A DNA stretch of 56,917 bases from Carboxylicivirga caseinilyticus (GTDB taxonomy: Bacteria; Bacteroidota; Bacteroidia; Bacteroidales; Marinilabiliaceae), in NCBI GenBank assembly GCA_025499705.1, contig JAFMVE010000040.1, forward strand, positions 1 through 56,917, in the 5' to 3' direction. Under the pieces are notes generated by a model. The model saw only the letters and a list, made by a program, of their open reading frames with translations, was not told the DNA's origin and did no database searches. A program made the translations under genes and the position numbers. Positions 25,382 to 34,807 of the stretch are shown here, piece after piece. Position 1 is the first letter of the stretch. Each line of letters starts with the position of its first letter.

Positions 25382-25394
25382 AAAACCGATTATT

Positions 25395-27239
25395 ATGAAA
25401 AGAAAATCTTTAAATATACTAGCTGTATTAATCTCTTTTTCACTGGCTTTTGTTGCTTGTGAAAAAGATGACCAGGTAAAGCTTGATGCCCAGATGGAAT
25501 CTTGGAAAATTGATGGTATTACATCAACATCTGCTGAATTAAGTGGTATGGTTGTTGCTCAAGGTGATGGTTTTACTGAATTTGGTGTTTGTTGGAATAC
25601 TTCTGAAAATCCTACAATAGATAATTCAAGTCAGGAAGCAGATGAAGTAGATGGAGCTGTTTACTGGGTAACTGTAACAGGTTTAGATCATTTAACCAAA
25701 TATTATTACAAGGCTTATGTGGTTCAGAGCGACGGTTCTGTTTTGTATGGTGAGCAAAAATCATTTACCACTTTGGCAAATATAGCAACAGTAACATTGA
25801 GCGATGAAGCAAATCTTACTGATAGAACTGTTGACCTAACAGGAAATGTAACTTATGATGGTAAAGCTGAAGTTACAGCTAAAGGTTTCTGTTGGTCAAC
25901 CGAAGCTAACCCAACAGTAGCTAGTGATACTGTTCTAGTTGGAGCTGGTACAGGAGAATTCTACTACAGTATTATAGATTTAATGCCAAGTACTACCTAC
26001 TATGTTAAATCATATGCAATAAACAGTGTTGGTGTAGCTTATAGTAGTCAAATCAGTTTTACTACATCTGTCGGTGTTCCGGTTGTTGAAACGAACGATG
26101 TTTCAAATGTGACAAAAACAACAGCATCAGTAGCCGGTGAAGTTATTCATAATGGAGGAAGTGATATTTCTGAGAGAGGTTTTGTATATGGTTTAACTGA
26201 AAATCCAACAGTGGCAGACACTAAGTTGGTTGATGCAGAAGTGACTGTAAGTACAATGTCTGTCGATATTGATGGACTTGAGCCTGGTGTAACCTATCAT
26301 GTTAGGGCTTATGCTATTAATAGTACAGGAACTGCTTATGGTGATAATGTTGAGTTTACAACTGTACCAGATATTATTACTTGGTACCTTCCAGGAAGCT
26401 ATGTTACTGCCAGTTATCCTGTTGGTGGTTATGACAATTGGTCACCAGAGAGTTCTCCGTACGTGCAGAATACATTATCAGTTGGTGATAAGTTAGAAGG
26501 TTATGTATATCTAGGAGTAGATAACAGCGAATGGAAATTTGCAACAGACAATACATGGTCAACCAACTATGGTGATGATGGTGCTGATGGAACACTTGAA
26601 GCAGGTGGAGCAAATATTGTTTCTGCTATGGGTTATTACAAAATAAATGTTGACTTATCTGTCTCACCTTACACATATACTGCTGTTAAAACTGATTGGG
26701 GCGTAATTGGTGATGCAACACCTGGTGAATGGGGAACAAGTACAGATCTTACTTATGATGCTGCTTCACAGACTTGGAGAGGTGTGGTTCATTTGAAAGC
26801 TGGAGGATTTAAATTCCGTGCCAATAATGCTTGGGATTATAATTATGGTAGTAGTGACGGTGTTAATCTTGTATCAGGTGGCGATAATATTACCAATGAC
26901 GTAGAAGATGATTATGATTTCACTCTTGACCTAAGTAATCCAAATGAATATACCTATACCGCTTACCGCTGGGGTATTATTGGTGATGCTACTCCTGGAG
27001 GATGGGATACAGATACAAATATGAGCTGGGATTCAACCAATAAAGTATTTACTGTAACAGCTGATTTATTGGGAGGAAAGCAATTTAAGTTTAGAGCTAA
27101 TGACGGTTGGACTGTTAATTTAGGTGGTTCATTAACTGCTCTTGAGCAAGACGGAAGTAATATTGACATTGCTGAGGATGGTAACTATACTATCACTCTA
27201 AATACAATGACTAATGTTGCTACAGTTGTTAAAAACTAA
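25395..27239 (+). CDS. SusF-like surface lipoprotein with three FN3-like and three starch-binding modules
   Basis: A 614-aa lipoprotein (lipobox LAFVAC, Cys22). Residues about 35-127, 130-223 and 228-325 are three fibronectin-III-like repeats, each with a G-F/V-C/Y-W signature (FGVCWNTSENPTI; GFCWSTEANPTV; GFVYGLTENPTV) and ending in Y-Y-V-K/R-A/S-Y-A. Three SusE/F-type starch-binding modules follow (about 328-430, 435-520 and 522-614). The last two share GDATPGxW...KFRAN.A/GW with SusE. The FN3 array would act as a stalk that lifts the binding modules off the membrane (inference). Classical SusF has Ig-like domains instead. It lies 46 nt after susE. Confidence 0.88.
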   Translation: MKRKSLNILAVLISFSLAFVACEKDDQVKLDAQMESWKIDGITSTSAELSGMVVAQGDGFTEFGVCWNTSENPTIDNSSQEADEVDGAVYWVTVTGLDHLTKYYYKAYVVQSDGSVLYGEQKSFTTLANIATVTLSDEANLTDRTVDLTGNVTYDGKAEVTAKGFCWSTEANPTVASDTVLVGAGTGEFYYSIIDLMPSTTYYVKSYAINSVGVAYSSQISFTTSVGVPVVETNDVSNVTKTTASVAGEVIHNGGSDISERGFVYGLTENPTVADTKLVDAEVTVSTMSVDIDGLEPGVTYHVRAYAINSTGTAYGDNVEFTTVPDIITWYLPGSYVTASYPVGGYDNWSPESSPYVQNTLSVGDKLEGYVYLGVDNSEWKFATDNTWSTNYGDDGADGTLEAGGANIVSAMGYYKINVDLSVSPYTYTAVKTDWGVIGDATPGEWGTSTDLTYDAASQTWRGVVHLKAGGFKFRANNAWDYNYGSSDGVNLVSGGDNITNDVEDDYDFTLDLSNPNEYTYTAYRWGIIGDATPGGWDTDTNMSWDSTNKVFTVTADLLGGKQFKFRANDGWTVNLGGSLTALEQDGSNIDIAEDGNYTITLNTMTNVATVVKN

Positions 27240-27253
27240 ATAATACTTTTTAC

Positions 27254-27285
27254 AAGGTAGTCCCATCAAATGGGGCTGCCTTTTT
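27254..27285 (+). terminator. Terminator between the susF-like gene and the amylases
   Basis: AAGGTAGTCCCAT pairs fully with ATGGGGCTGCCTT (13 bp, two G-U pairs), loop CAA, followed by five T. Amylase expression beyond it depends on read-through or an unseen promoter. Confidence 0.75.
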
Positions 27286-27324
27286 GCTTTTTAAAGTGCC
27301 ATAGAACCTAGTAAAAGAACAGAC

Positions 27325-29199
27325 TTGAAAAGACAAATACTATATATTGTTTTCTTTAATTTGTTATTTATGGACCTATCATCTCAAGTCATACTTCAGG
27401 GATTTTACTGGGACGTACCCGTGAAAAGCGAGGTGAAGGAAGGTATATGGTATTCTCATCTCGAAGAAAAATTAGACTATCTTCAGAAAATTGGTGTCAC
27501 TGCTATATGGTTACCTCCACCGTCAAAGGGGAATTGGGGAATCTATGATATGGGGTATGGAATTTACGATCATTACGATTTGGGAGAATACGATCAGATT
27601 GGAACCATTAGTACCCGGTTTGGAACCCGTGAAAGCTTAAATAAATTAATTGAAAGTGCTCACAAGCATAATATCGAAGTGTATGCTGATGTGGTTTTAA
27701 ATCACATGTATTCATTTCAGAATAAAGATTTGGAACCTAATCCAATCATAAAAAATTATCTTCTTAACCGAAAGAAGAAAACTGCCGGTTATCCGGTTAA
27801 TGAATTAAGGTTTGGTTTGGATCTAAAACAAAATCAAACCATAACCATTCAAATGAGTAATCCAATTTATCCTAAAAAAATATCAGGATACAGACTTAAG
27901 GTCTCGGACGATCCATCAATGAATAATGCCAATAAAAAATTTCATCCCATATTGACAAAGAATACTGCTTTTGGATTTTGGGAAGGAATTGTTGATGGAG
28001 AAGAAAAAATCGAGTTTAAGATATATCAGAATCCGCAAATGAAATTATGGTTGCAGTTGGAAGTGTTGAATGAAAACATGAGCTGGGGAGATCAAACCAA
28101 TGGATTAACCATTTCATCTATTGCTGATGAACATGGTGAGGAGCTCGAATGGAATCCATTTTCATTTACAGGTATACAACCTGCTTCCGGTAAAATGAAA
28201 TGGAATTATTCTGATTTTCATCCTTCAGACAAGAATGATTATATAATGAACTACCCCGATACGGGTGGAATTGTTGCCAACTCAAAATTGTTTGGTCACG
28301 ATTTTAATCACCGGAGTGAAAATGTTCAGGAACAATTAACTACTTGGGGAAAATGGTTATTGGACCAAGTAAAATACGATGGGGTAAGGCTTGATTTTGT
28401 AAATGGTATCGAACCTGATTTTATTAGAAGCTGGACAAATAATGTAGTAAGGGACTCAGCTTTTTGTGTGACAGAATTCTTTACCTATTCTGTAAATCAA
28501 ATAGCAGATTGGAATAAGTTGGTTAATTCAGATAATAATGCCAAAGTGAAATCATTTGATTTTCCATTGAAAAAGGCATTGACTGAAATGTGTAATGATT
28601 CGATGGGTAAATTTGATATGAGTAGGCTGGTTAATGCAGGTTTAATCTCAAAATTATCAACTGATAAGATCATCACCTTTGCTGAAAACCATGACACAGG
28701 TAAAGAACATGATAAATGGATCAAGAAAGACTGGATACTGGCTTATTCATACATTCTGTTTCATCAACCCACACCGTGTTTGTTTTATTCTCATTTATTT
28801 CCTACCAGGCAGAATGATTTTAACAATAAAAAGCATGCTGTAATGGTGGATGGGTGTCTTCCTGAGAAAATAGAACAGTTAATCAGGGTGAGGTCAGTTT
28901 TGCAAGGGGAAAGTATTGTTGATTCTGCATTGGTTAATAAGAATCGTTATGTGGTAACCCGGGAAGGTATTGACAATTACAGGGGAGCCATTTTAATTTT
29001 AAATACTTCAGCAGAGGATGATGTTAAGTTTAAAATGGAATCATTCTTGAAGGACCATGAATTATTGGTAAATGTTTTGAATCCTGATATGAAGGTACTG
29101 GTCACTAATCAGACCTTTACTCAAAAACATATTGAAAGAGGTGCGTCTTTATGGATGCCAGTAACAGATTATGAAAAATTATTTAATATATCGAAATGA
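27325..29199 (+). CDS. GH13 alpha-amylase, periplasmic or lipid-free secreted, with inserted domain
   Basis: A 624-aa amylase with all four GH13 motifs: ADVVLNH (Asp122, Asn126, His127), DGVRLDF (Arg355, nucleophile Asp357), CVTEFF (acid/base Glu384) and FAENHD (Asp457). It resembles AmyA-like alpha-amylases (VILQGFYWDVP start). Between motif I and the end of domain B there are about 200 residues; residues about 155-275 look like an inserted beta-rich domain (FGLDLKQNQTITIQMSNPIY onward), in a position comparable with the CBM58 insertion of SusG. The start is TTG at 27325: it is the only start that keeps the signal peptide (KRQILYIVFFNLLF), and an upstream in-frame stop lies at 27292. It overlaps the next gene by 4 nt (ATGA). 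Confidence 0.88.
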   Translation: MKRQILYIVFFNLLFMDLSSQVILQGFYWDVPVKSEVKEGIWYSHLEEKLDYLQKIGVTAIWLPPPSKGNWGIYDMGYGIYDHYDLGEYDQIGTISTRFGTRESLNKLIESAHKHNIEVYADVVLNHMYSFQNKDLEPNPIIKNYLLNRKKKTAGYPVNELRFGLDLKQNQTITIQMSNPIYPKKISGYRLKVSDDPSMNNANKKFHPILTKNTAFGFWEGIVDGEEKIEFKIYQNPQMKLWLQLEVLNENMSWGDQTNGLTISSIADEHGEELEWNPFSFTGIQPASGKMKWNYSDFHPSDKNDYIMNYPDTGGIVANSKLFGHDFNHRSENVQEQLTTWGKWLLDQVKYDGVRLDFVNGIEPDFIRSWTNNVVRDSAFCVTEFFTYSVNQIADWNKLVNSDNNAKVKSFDFPLKKALTEMCNDSMGKFDMSRLVNAGLISKLSTDKIITFAENHDTGKEHDKWIKKDWILAYSYILFHQPTPCLFYSHLFPTRQNDFNNKKHAVMVDGCLPEKIEQLIRVRSVLQGESIVDSALVNKNRYVVTREGIDNYRGAILILNTSAEDDVKFKMESFLKDHELLVNVLNPDMKVLVTNQTFTQKHIERGASLWMPVTDYEKLFNISK

Positions 29200-31982
29200 A
29201 TAGGATTTACTTTTTAGGAATATTGATATGGTTGGCACAAGTTGTGAGTGCGCAGGTAGTAACTTCAAATCCTGCGATTCCGGTTGAAAGTGATCAGGTG
29301 ATAATTACCTTTTATGCTGATCGGGGAACAGCCGGATTAGAAGGTTATACAGGCGATATTTACGCTCATACAGGTGTTATTACCGATAAAAGTACAAGCG
29401 ATACCGACTGGAAATATGCGAAAGCAGACTGGGGTGTGAATATAGCCGACTGTAAACTTACTCAGATTGGTTCGAATCAATATACCTTAACAATTTCACC
29501 TACTATCAGGCAGTTTTATGGTGTGCCCGATGGAGAAAAGATCCTGAAGATGGCCTTTGTTTTTCGAAGTGCAGATAGTTCACTCGAAGGAAAAGATACA
29601 GGAGGAGGTGATATTTTTGTAAGTGTTTCAGATGCCGAGTTAGGGGTTGCAATTGAATCACCGGTGGATAAAAGTTTGGTGCCTGTTGGTGATGATGTTG
29701 TGGTGAGTGTTAACTCTATTTTGAGTGAACAATTGACATTATTTATTAATGATGTTGAAATTACATCTACTGCCGGAACTTCAATTTCTTATACCATATC
29801 AGGTGTTAGTGAGGAGCAATATCATATCAGAGCTGTAGCCACTTCTGGTGCAAATTCAGTTGAAGATAATGTGACTTTCTATACCAGAGATACGCCAATT
29901 AATGAAGCAAGACCTGCCGGTCTGAGAAGAGGAGTTAATAGAATTGATGATAATTCTGTGACTGTACTTTTGTATGCTCCTTATAAGGAGTATGTGTACT
30001 TAATGGGTGATTTTAATGATTGGACACCTATGAATGATTACCTGATGAAGAAAGATGGTGATTATTTTTGGCTGACGCTTACCGGCCTTACTTCTGGAGA
30101 AGAGTATGCTTATCAATATTGGATGGATGATGATTTAAAGATTGCCGATCCTTATACCAATAAAGTACTTGATCCATGGAATGATGGGTATATTGGTTCA
30201 GATATCTATCCTAACTTAAAAGCTTATCCTGAAGGTAAAACAAGTGGAATAGTGAGTGTTTTTTCAACTTCAGCTGATGATTTTCAATGGGATGCTACAG
30301 GTTTTAATGCTCCGGATAGACAATCATTGGTGGTATATGAACTTCTGATTCGTGATTTTACAGCTAATCAGGATATAAAGACAGTAACCGATACTTTAAG
30401 TTATCTGAAAAGACTAGGTGTTAATGCCATTGAATTGATGCCGTTCAATGAATTTGAAGGAAATGACAGCTGGGGTTATAATCCATCATTTTATTTTGCA
30501 ACAGATAAAGCCTATGGAACGGTTAATGATTACAAGGCATTTATAAATGAATGTCATAAAAATGGAATAGCTGTGATTATGGACATGGTATTGAATCATT
30601 CTTTTGGTCAATCACCATTTGTTCAAATGTATTTTGATGGCGACAAACCTACTGCTCAAAATCCCTGGTATAATGTTGAGCATAACATGAAAAATCCGGA
30701 TGCTCAATGGGGATACGACTTTAATCACGAAAGCCTTGAAACACAAGCTTTGGTTGACAGTATCTGTTCTTTCTGGATGAGTGAATACCAGATAGATGGT
30801 TTCCGATTTGATTTTACCAAAGGTTTTACAAACACTGTAACACCAGCCACAGGTGATAATAGTTGGGCCAGTAATCGGGATGACAGTCGGATTGCAATAT
30901 TGAAACGGATGTCAAACGAAATATGGAAGAGGAAATCTGATGCGTATGTAATCTTTGAACATCTTTCAAATAATGATGAGGAAACAATTTTGGCCAATCA
31001 CGGAATAATGCTTTGGGGAAATGCGAATCATGATTACAATGAAGCGACCATAGGATATGATTCTGATTTAAGCTGGACTTCATATGAAAACAGGGGTTGG
31101 AACGAACCTCAGGTGGTTAATTACATGGAAAGCCATGATGAAGAAAGATTGATGTATAAAAATCTATTATACGGAGCCTCTGAAGGTGATTATAAGGTTG
31201 CAAATAAAACCACGGCTTTAAAACGTGTGGAAGCAGCTGCAGTTATCTTTTTTAGTACCCCCGGACCTAAAATGGTTTGGCAATTTGGTGAATTAGGATT
31301 TGACTTAAGCATCAATCGCTGTACTGATGGATCAGTAAGTAATGATTGCCGATTGGCACAAAAACCGCCGGTTTGGCAATATCAGGACGATGAAGATAGA
31401 GCACGTTTATTTAATGTCTTTAAGCGTATGATTGACATGAAAACCGGTGAAGAGGTTTTTAATACGAGCGATTTTACAATGGATGTTTCGGGATCAGTAA
31501 AAAAGATTTCTCTGAATCTATCCGGTTCAGATGTAAGAGTAGTTTCTAATTTTGCATTAACTGCTCAAACGACCAGTATCAATTTTAGCTCAACTGGTTG
31601 GTGGTATAATGTAATATTGGGAGATAGTATTAATGTAACAAATACAGATGTTCAACTTACATTTCAGCCAGGTGAATATGTAGTTTACAGTCAGAAGAAA
31701 TTAACCGGGTTTGATACAAATACATCAATTGATGATGATGTTAATGCATCTTCAAAAATCAATTGTTATCCAAATCCATTTACTGAGTCGGTACAGATAG
31801 AAACAAACATGACAGGTGAGAAGCTTCTGGAAATTTATTCAATCTCTGGTGCTTGTATAAAAAAGATTCCCTTTCAGGAAGACAAGATGAGAATCAATCT
31901 CAGTGAATTATCCATTGGTCAGTATATAATTCGAATAACAAATGGGAGTGAAGTAATTCACTCGAAGGTTTTCAAATACTAG
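29196..31982 (+). CDS. Cell-surface alpha-amylase, GH13 with T9SS sorting domain
   Basis: A 928-aa multidomain amylase. It has a signal peptide (to about residue 20), a beta-sandwich with YTGDIYAHTGVI (about 25-145), an Ig-like domain (about 150-230), a CBM48/E-set domain with MGDFNDWTPM (about 250-345) and a catalytic barrel (about 370-780). Catalytic motifs are complete: IMDMVLNH (Asp463), DGFRFDF (Arg537, nucleophile Asp539), VIFEHL (Glu588) and ESHDEE (Asp648). The C-terminus (about 855-928) is a type A T9SS sorting domain: NCYPNPFTESVQIE and, at the end, ITNGSEVIHSKVFKY. The protein is therefore exported and probably anchored on the surface, where it starts starch breakdown. It is translationally coupled to the previous amylase by ATGA overlap. 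Confidence 0.93.
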   Translation: MNRIYFLGILIWLAQVVSAQVVTSNPAIPVESDQVIITFYADRGTAGLEGYTGDIYAHTGVITDKSTSDTDWKYAKADWGVNIADCKLTQIGSNQYTLTISPTIRQFYGVPDGEKILKMAFVFRSADSSLEGKDTGGGDIFVSVSDAELGVAIESPVDKSLVPVGDDVVVSVNSILSEQLTLFINDVEITSTAGTSISYTISGVSEEQYHIRAVATSGANSVEDNVTFYTRDTPINEARPAGLRRGVNRIDDNSVTVLLYAPYKEYVYLMGDFNDWTPMNDYLMKKDGDYFWLTLTGLTSGEEYAYQYWMDDDLKIADPYTNKVLDPWNDGYIGSDIYPNLKAYPEGKTSGIVSVFSTSADDFQWDATGFNAPDRQSLVVYELLIRDFTANQDIKTVTDTLSYLKRLGVNAIELMPFNEFEGNDSWGYNPSFYFATDKAYGTVNDYKAFINECHKNGIAVIMDMVLNHSFGQSPFVQMYFDGDKPTAQNPWYNVEHNMKNPDAQWGYDFNHESLETQALVDSICSFWMSEYQIDGFRFDFTKGFTNTVTPATGDNSWASNRDDSRIAILKRMSNEIWKRKSDAYVIFEHLSNNDEETILANHGIMLWGNANHDYNEATIGYDSDLSWTSYENRGWNEPQVVNYMESHDEERLMYKNLLYGASEGDYKVANKTTALKRVEAAAVIFFSTPGPKMVWQFGELGFDLSINRCTDGSVSNDCRLAQKPPVWQYQDDEDRARLFNVFKRMIDMKTGEEVFNTSDFTMDVSGSVKKISLNLSGSDVRVVSNFALTAQTTSINFSSTGWWYNVILGDSINVTNTDVQLTFQPGEYVVYSQKKLTGFDTNTSIDDDVNASSKINCYPNPFTESVQIETNMTGEKLLEIYSISGACIKKIPFQEDKMRINLSELSIGQYIIRITNGSEVIHSKVFKY

Positions 31983-31989
31983 CGATAAC

Positions 31990-32020
31990 AAAAAGGTGAG
32001 TCAACAGATTCACCTTTTTA
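31990..32020. terminator. Bidirectional terminator at the end of the starch operon
   Basis: AAAAAGGTGA pairs with TCACCTTTTT around a 10-nt loop, with A- and T-runs on both sides. It overlaps the stop of the convergent sugar transferase gene. Confidence 0.8.
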
Positions 32021-33439
32021 TTTTCCTTCACCGCTAATCAATGTTTTAAGGGTGTAAATAATTATTTTAATATCTATCCAAAGCGAGAGATTATGGATGT
32101 ATAAAATATCGTAGTTTAAGCGCTGAATCATCTGCTCAATATTTTCTGCATAGCCGTATTTTACCATTCCTAATGAAGTAATACCCGGTCTGCATTGAAG
32201 TATTTCACTGTATTGAGGGGCTTTTTTAGATATTTCATTAATAAAATAAGCTCTTTCGGGTCGTGGTCCAACAATTGACATCTGACCAATTAAAACATTC
32301 AAAAATTGCGGAGTTTCGTCAATTCTCCATCTTCTTAAAAATCGTCCGAATGAAGTCACACGAGAATCATTTATAGATGATAAAGCAGGCCCATTCACTT
32401 CGGCATCAATAATCATGGATCTGAATTTGATTATCTTGAATGGTTTTCCGTTCTTTCCAATGCGTTCCTGATTAAAGAAGACGGGGCCTTTTGAACTTTT
32501 TTTAATTCCCCAGGCTATAAATGGAAAAAATGGAATAAGCATTAGTAAGCCAATAAGTGCAATAACAATATCTATAATGCGTTTAATGAATTCTTGCCAA
32601 ACCGGCATTTGTTTTCTGGATACAGCAATAAAAGGTGGAGCAACCAGGGATTCGATTCTGGCAAATCCTTTCACTATTGATTCCATATCAGGGACCAACT
32701 TGATGGAAATATCCTTCATTTTGGCAACAGAAATAAGGTTGGTGACCATTTTTTCTTTTGTTGAAGGAACTGCAATAATTATTTCGTCTGGTTGGTGTTC
32801 ATTAATTAGTTTCTCGGCTTCATAATAACTTAATGCAGTATCATTTGTCTTGTTTAGTATATCATCAATTTTTATTACATCCGTTATTTTATTCCCGCTT
32901 AGATTACCTAATTGCAATAGTTCGGAATATGTATTTTTCAATACGCCATTTGATCCGATTAAGAGAGTTTTTAGTCCCCAGTAACCTTTATGCATTAATA
33001 TCCTGAGTACTAAAATTAAAAGTATATGAGGAATATTTATACTAATGAGGGTAGTGATAAATAAACCTAAAAAAGTATTCCAAACGTTGGCAAAAGAAAA
33101 GAGGTTGTAAAAGCCATAGAAATATACAAATAAGCTTAAGAATGAGATTCCTATTCCACTAAATGTTTTTGAAATATGATTGGAAATGGAGAGATTGATT
33201 CGATTACGGTATAAACCAGACAAATAAAGAATGAAAAGTATATAACCAACTAATAATATAATTACTTCATTCTGATTAAGTAAGGCTTGAGTCGACTGAG
33301 CAAAATGGGTTGAAAAACTTGGTAATTCACTTTTGAGAGTCTTAACGGAAAATGTTGAAGACAAGATAATTATAATGATATCGGTAACTAAAAAATATAA
33401 ATTAATAGATTTTTTAGATATGTTTGAAATGACCCCCAT
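32018..33439 (-). CDS. Polyprenyl-phosphate sugar-1-phosphate transferase (WcaJ/WbaP type)
   Basis: A 473-aa membrane enzyme that begins exopolysaccharide or O-antigen synthesis by moving a sugar phosphate from a UDP-sugar to undecaprenyl phosphate. It has four N-terminal TM segments and a CoA-binding-like middle domain (LKTLLIGSNGVLKNTYSELL). A fifth hydrophobic stretch (IDIVIALIGLLMLIPFFPFI) precedes the catalytic domain with FFNQERIGKNGKPFKIIKFR, RRWRIDETPQFLNVLIGQMS and IVGPRPERAYF. No other capsule gene is nearby in the window, so the sugar is unknown. It is monocistronic, convergent with the starch operon and divergent from pcm. Confidence 0.92.
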   Translation of the reverse strand: MGVISNISKKSINLYFLVTDIIIIILSSTFSVKTLKSELPSFSTHFAQSTQALLNQNEVIILLVGYILFILYLSGLYRNRINLSISNHISKTFSGIGISFLSLFVYFYGFYNLFSFANVWNTFLGLFITTLISINIPHILLILVLRILMHKGYWGLKTLLIGSNGVLKNTYSELLQLGNLSGNKITDVIKIDDILNKTNDTALSYYEAEKLINEHQPDEIIIAVPSTKEKMVTNLISVAKMKDISIKLVPDMESIVKGFARIESLVAPPFIAVSRKQMPVWQEFIKRIIDIVIALIGLLMLIPFFPFIAWGIKKSSKGPVFFNQERIGKNGKPFKIIKFRSMIIDAEVNGPALSSINDSRVTSFGRFLRRWRIDETPQFLNVLIGQMSIVGPRPERAYFINEISKKAPQYSEILQCRPGITSLGMVKYGYAENIEQMIQRLNYDILYIHNLSLWIDIKIIIYTLKTLISGEGK

Positions 33440-33491
33440 AAAATGCTTAACGAATGTTGATGCAAAATATTTCGGGAAAGTTAAAAAAAAT

Positions 33492-33499
33492 TAATTTTG
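33492..33499 (+). promoter_or_regulatory. -7 box TAATTTTG directly before pcm
   Basis: An exact TAnnTTTG match only 6 nt before ATG 33506. The expected transcription start is about at that ATG, so the mRNA may be leaderless or start at ATG 33512. An imperfect -33 box TTCG lies 18 nt upstream. Confidence 0.5.
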
Positions 33500-33505
33500 C
33501 CAACT

Positions 33506-34153
33506 ATGGAGATGTTGGATTCTTTTAGGCATAAGGGCATGCGTCAACGATTGGTGCAGGAACTTGTTAGGAAAAATATTACAGATAATAAGGTATTGGA
33601 AGCAATTGGGAGGGTTCCCCGTCACTTGTTTCTCGATAGTAGTTTTGTTTCATTTGCATATCAGGATAAGGCGTTCCCTATTGCAGCAGGGCAAACTATA
33701 TCACAACCATACACTGTTGCTTTGCAATCTCAATTACTAAATATATCTGCAGGAGAAAAAGTATTGGAAGTTGGTACTGGTTCTGGGTATCAGGCCGCTG
33801 TGTTAATTGAAATGGGAGTGAAACTCTTTTCAATAGAACGACAAAAAGAGTTATTTACTCGATCTACTCATTTGTTAAAACAAATTGGTTACAGCGGACG
33901 TTTTTTTCTTGGTGATGGTTATGAAGGACTCTCGTCATTTGCTCCCTTTGATAAAGTGATTGTTACAGCTGGGGCACCTTTCTTACCTGAAAAGCTATTG
34001 CTTCAAATGAAGATTGGTGGCATTATGGTAATACCACTTGGTGATAAAAAACAAGTGATGACTCGTATTACAAGGCTTAGCGAGGATGATTTTGAACAGG
34101 AGCAAATTGGAGAATGTGCATTTGTACCCATGTTAAAAGGAACAGTAAATTAA
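33506..34153 (+). CDS. pcm: Protein-L-isoaspartate O-methyltransferase
   Basis: A 215-aa SAM-dependent enzyme that methylates isoaspartyl residues so that damaged proteins can be repaired. The family beginning is MRQRLVQELVRKNITDNKVL with GRVPRHLFLDSSF and the substrate loop GQTISQPYTVALQ. SAM motif I is LEVGTGSGYQAAVL, post-I SIERQ, and the terminal motif is FDKVIVTAGAPFLPEKLLLQ. I use ATG 33506; an in-frame TTG at 33497 is part of the -7 box, and ATG 33512 is also possible. An MBL-fold hydrolase follows after 12 nt in the same operon. Confidence 0.93.
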   Translation: MEMLDSFRHKGMRQRLVQELVRKNITDNKVLEAIGRVPRHLFLDSSFVSFAYQDKAFPIAAGQTISQPYTVALQSQLLNISAGEKVLEVGTGSGYQAAVLIEMGVKLFSIERQKELFTRSTHLLKQIGYSGRFFLGDGYEGLSSFAPFDKVIVTAGAPFLPEKLLLQMKIGGIMVIPLGDKKQVMTRITRLSEDDFEQEQIGECAFVPMLKGTVN

Positions 34154-34165
34154 AAATGTAATAAT

Positions 34166-34807
34166 ATGATTAAAGTTGAAACTCTGCCAATTAATATGTG
34201 GCAGGAGAATACATATATTCTTTCTGATGAAACCAAAGAGTGTGTTATCATTGATCCGGGGTGTTTAACCGCTGAAGAGCGTAAATATGTAGCTGATTTT
34301 ATTGATTCTAATGGATATACTCCGGTAAAATTATTGCAGACACATCTACATCTCGATCATGTTTTTGGCTCTGCTTTTATTGCCGAAAAGTTCAATCTTG
34401 GAATGGAAGCCAATGCCGGAGACGAATTTCTGATAGATCAGACAGTTACTTATGCACAGCAATTTGGGGTTGAGGTTGATAAAAATCCACCTGCAATATC
34501 AAATTACCTTAACGAAGGGGATGAAGTTACGTTTGGCAATTCTGTATTAAAGGTTATTGAAGTACCCGGACATTCACCGGGAGGAATTACCTTTTACAGT
34601 GAGCAGGATAAAATTGCCATTGTTGGCGATTCCATCTTTACTGGGAGTATTGGCAGAACCGATTTACCCGGAGGTGATTTCGATACATTAGTTGGTAATC
34701 TGAAGAATAAAATTCTTACCCTGGATGATGAAGTTCAGTTATTTCCAGGACACGGACCATCAACAACGGTAGGAAAAGAAAGAACAACTAATCCATTTTT
34801 GGTTTAA
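34166..34807 (+). CDS. MBL-fold metallo-hydrolase (glyoxalase II-like)
   Basis: A 213-aa metallo-beta-lactamase-fold enzyme. The zinc motif THLHLDH gives His60, His62, Asp64 and His65. More ligands are His in VPGHSPGG, Asp in IVGDSIFTGSIGRTD and His in LFPGHGPST. It resembles the short YcbL-type glyoxalase II or thiol-ester hydrolases; the substrate is unknown. No signal peptide. It lies 12 nt after pcm, so both are probably cotranscribed. Confidence 0.9.
   Translation: MIKVETLPINMWQENTYILSDETKECVIIDPGCLTAEERKYVADFIDSNGYTPVKLLQTHLHLDHVFGSAFIAEKFNLGMEANAGDEFLIDQTVTYAQQFGVEVDKNPPAISNYLNEGDEVTFGNSVLKVIEVPGHSPGGITFYSEQDKIAIVGDSIFTGSIGRTDLPGGDFDTLVGNLKNKILTLDDEVQLFPGHGPSTTVGKERTTNPFLV

Noticed and set aside
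25349-25394. Full terminator that splits susE from the susF-like gene into two operons
   Set aside because: The stem is good but only three T follow, and the two genes are functionally linked; attenuation is more likely.
26299-26613. Frames of 65-69 aa rich in His/Leu within the susF-like gene
   Set aside because: They are out-of-frame translations of repetitive coding sequence.
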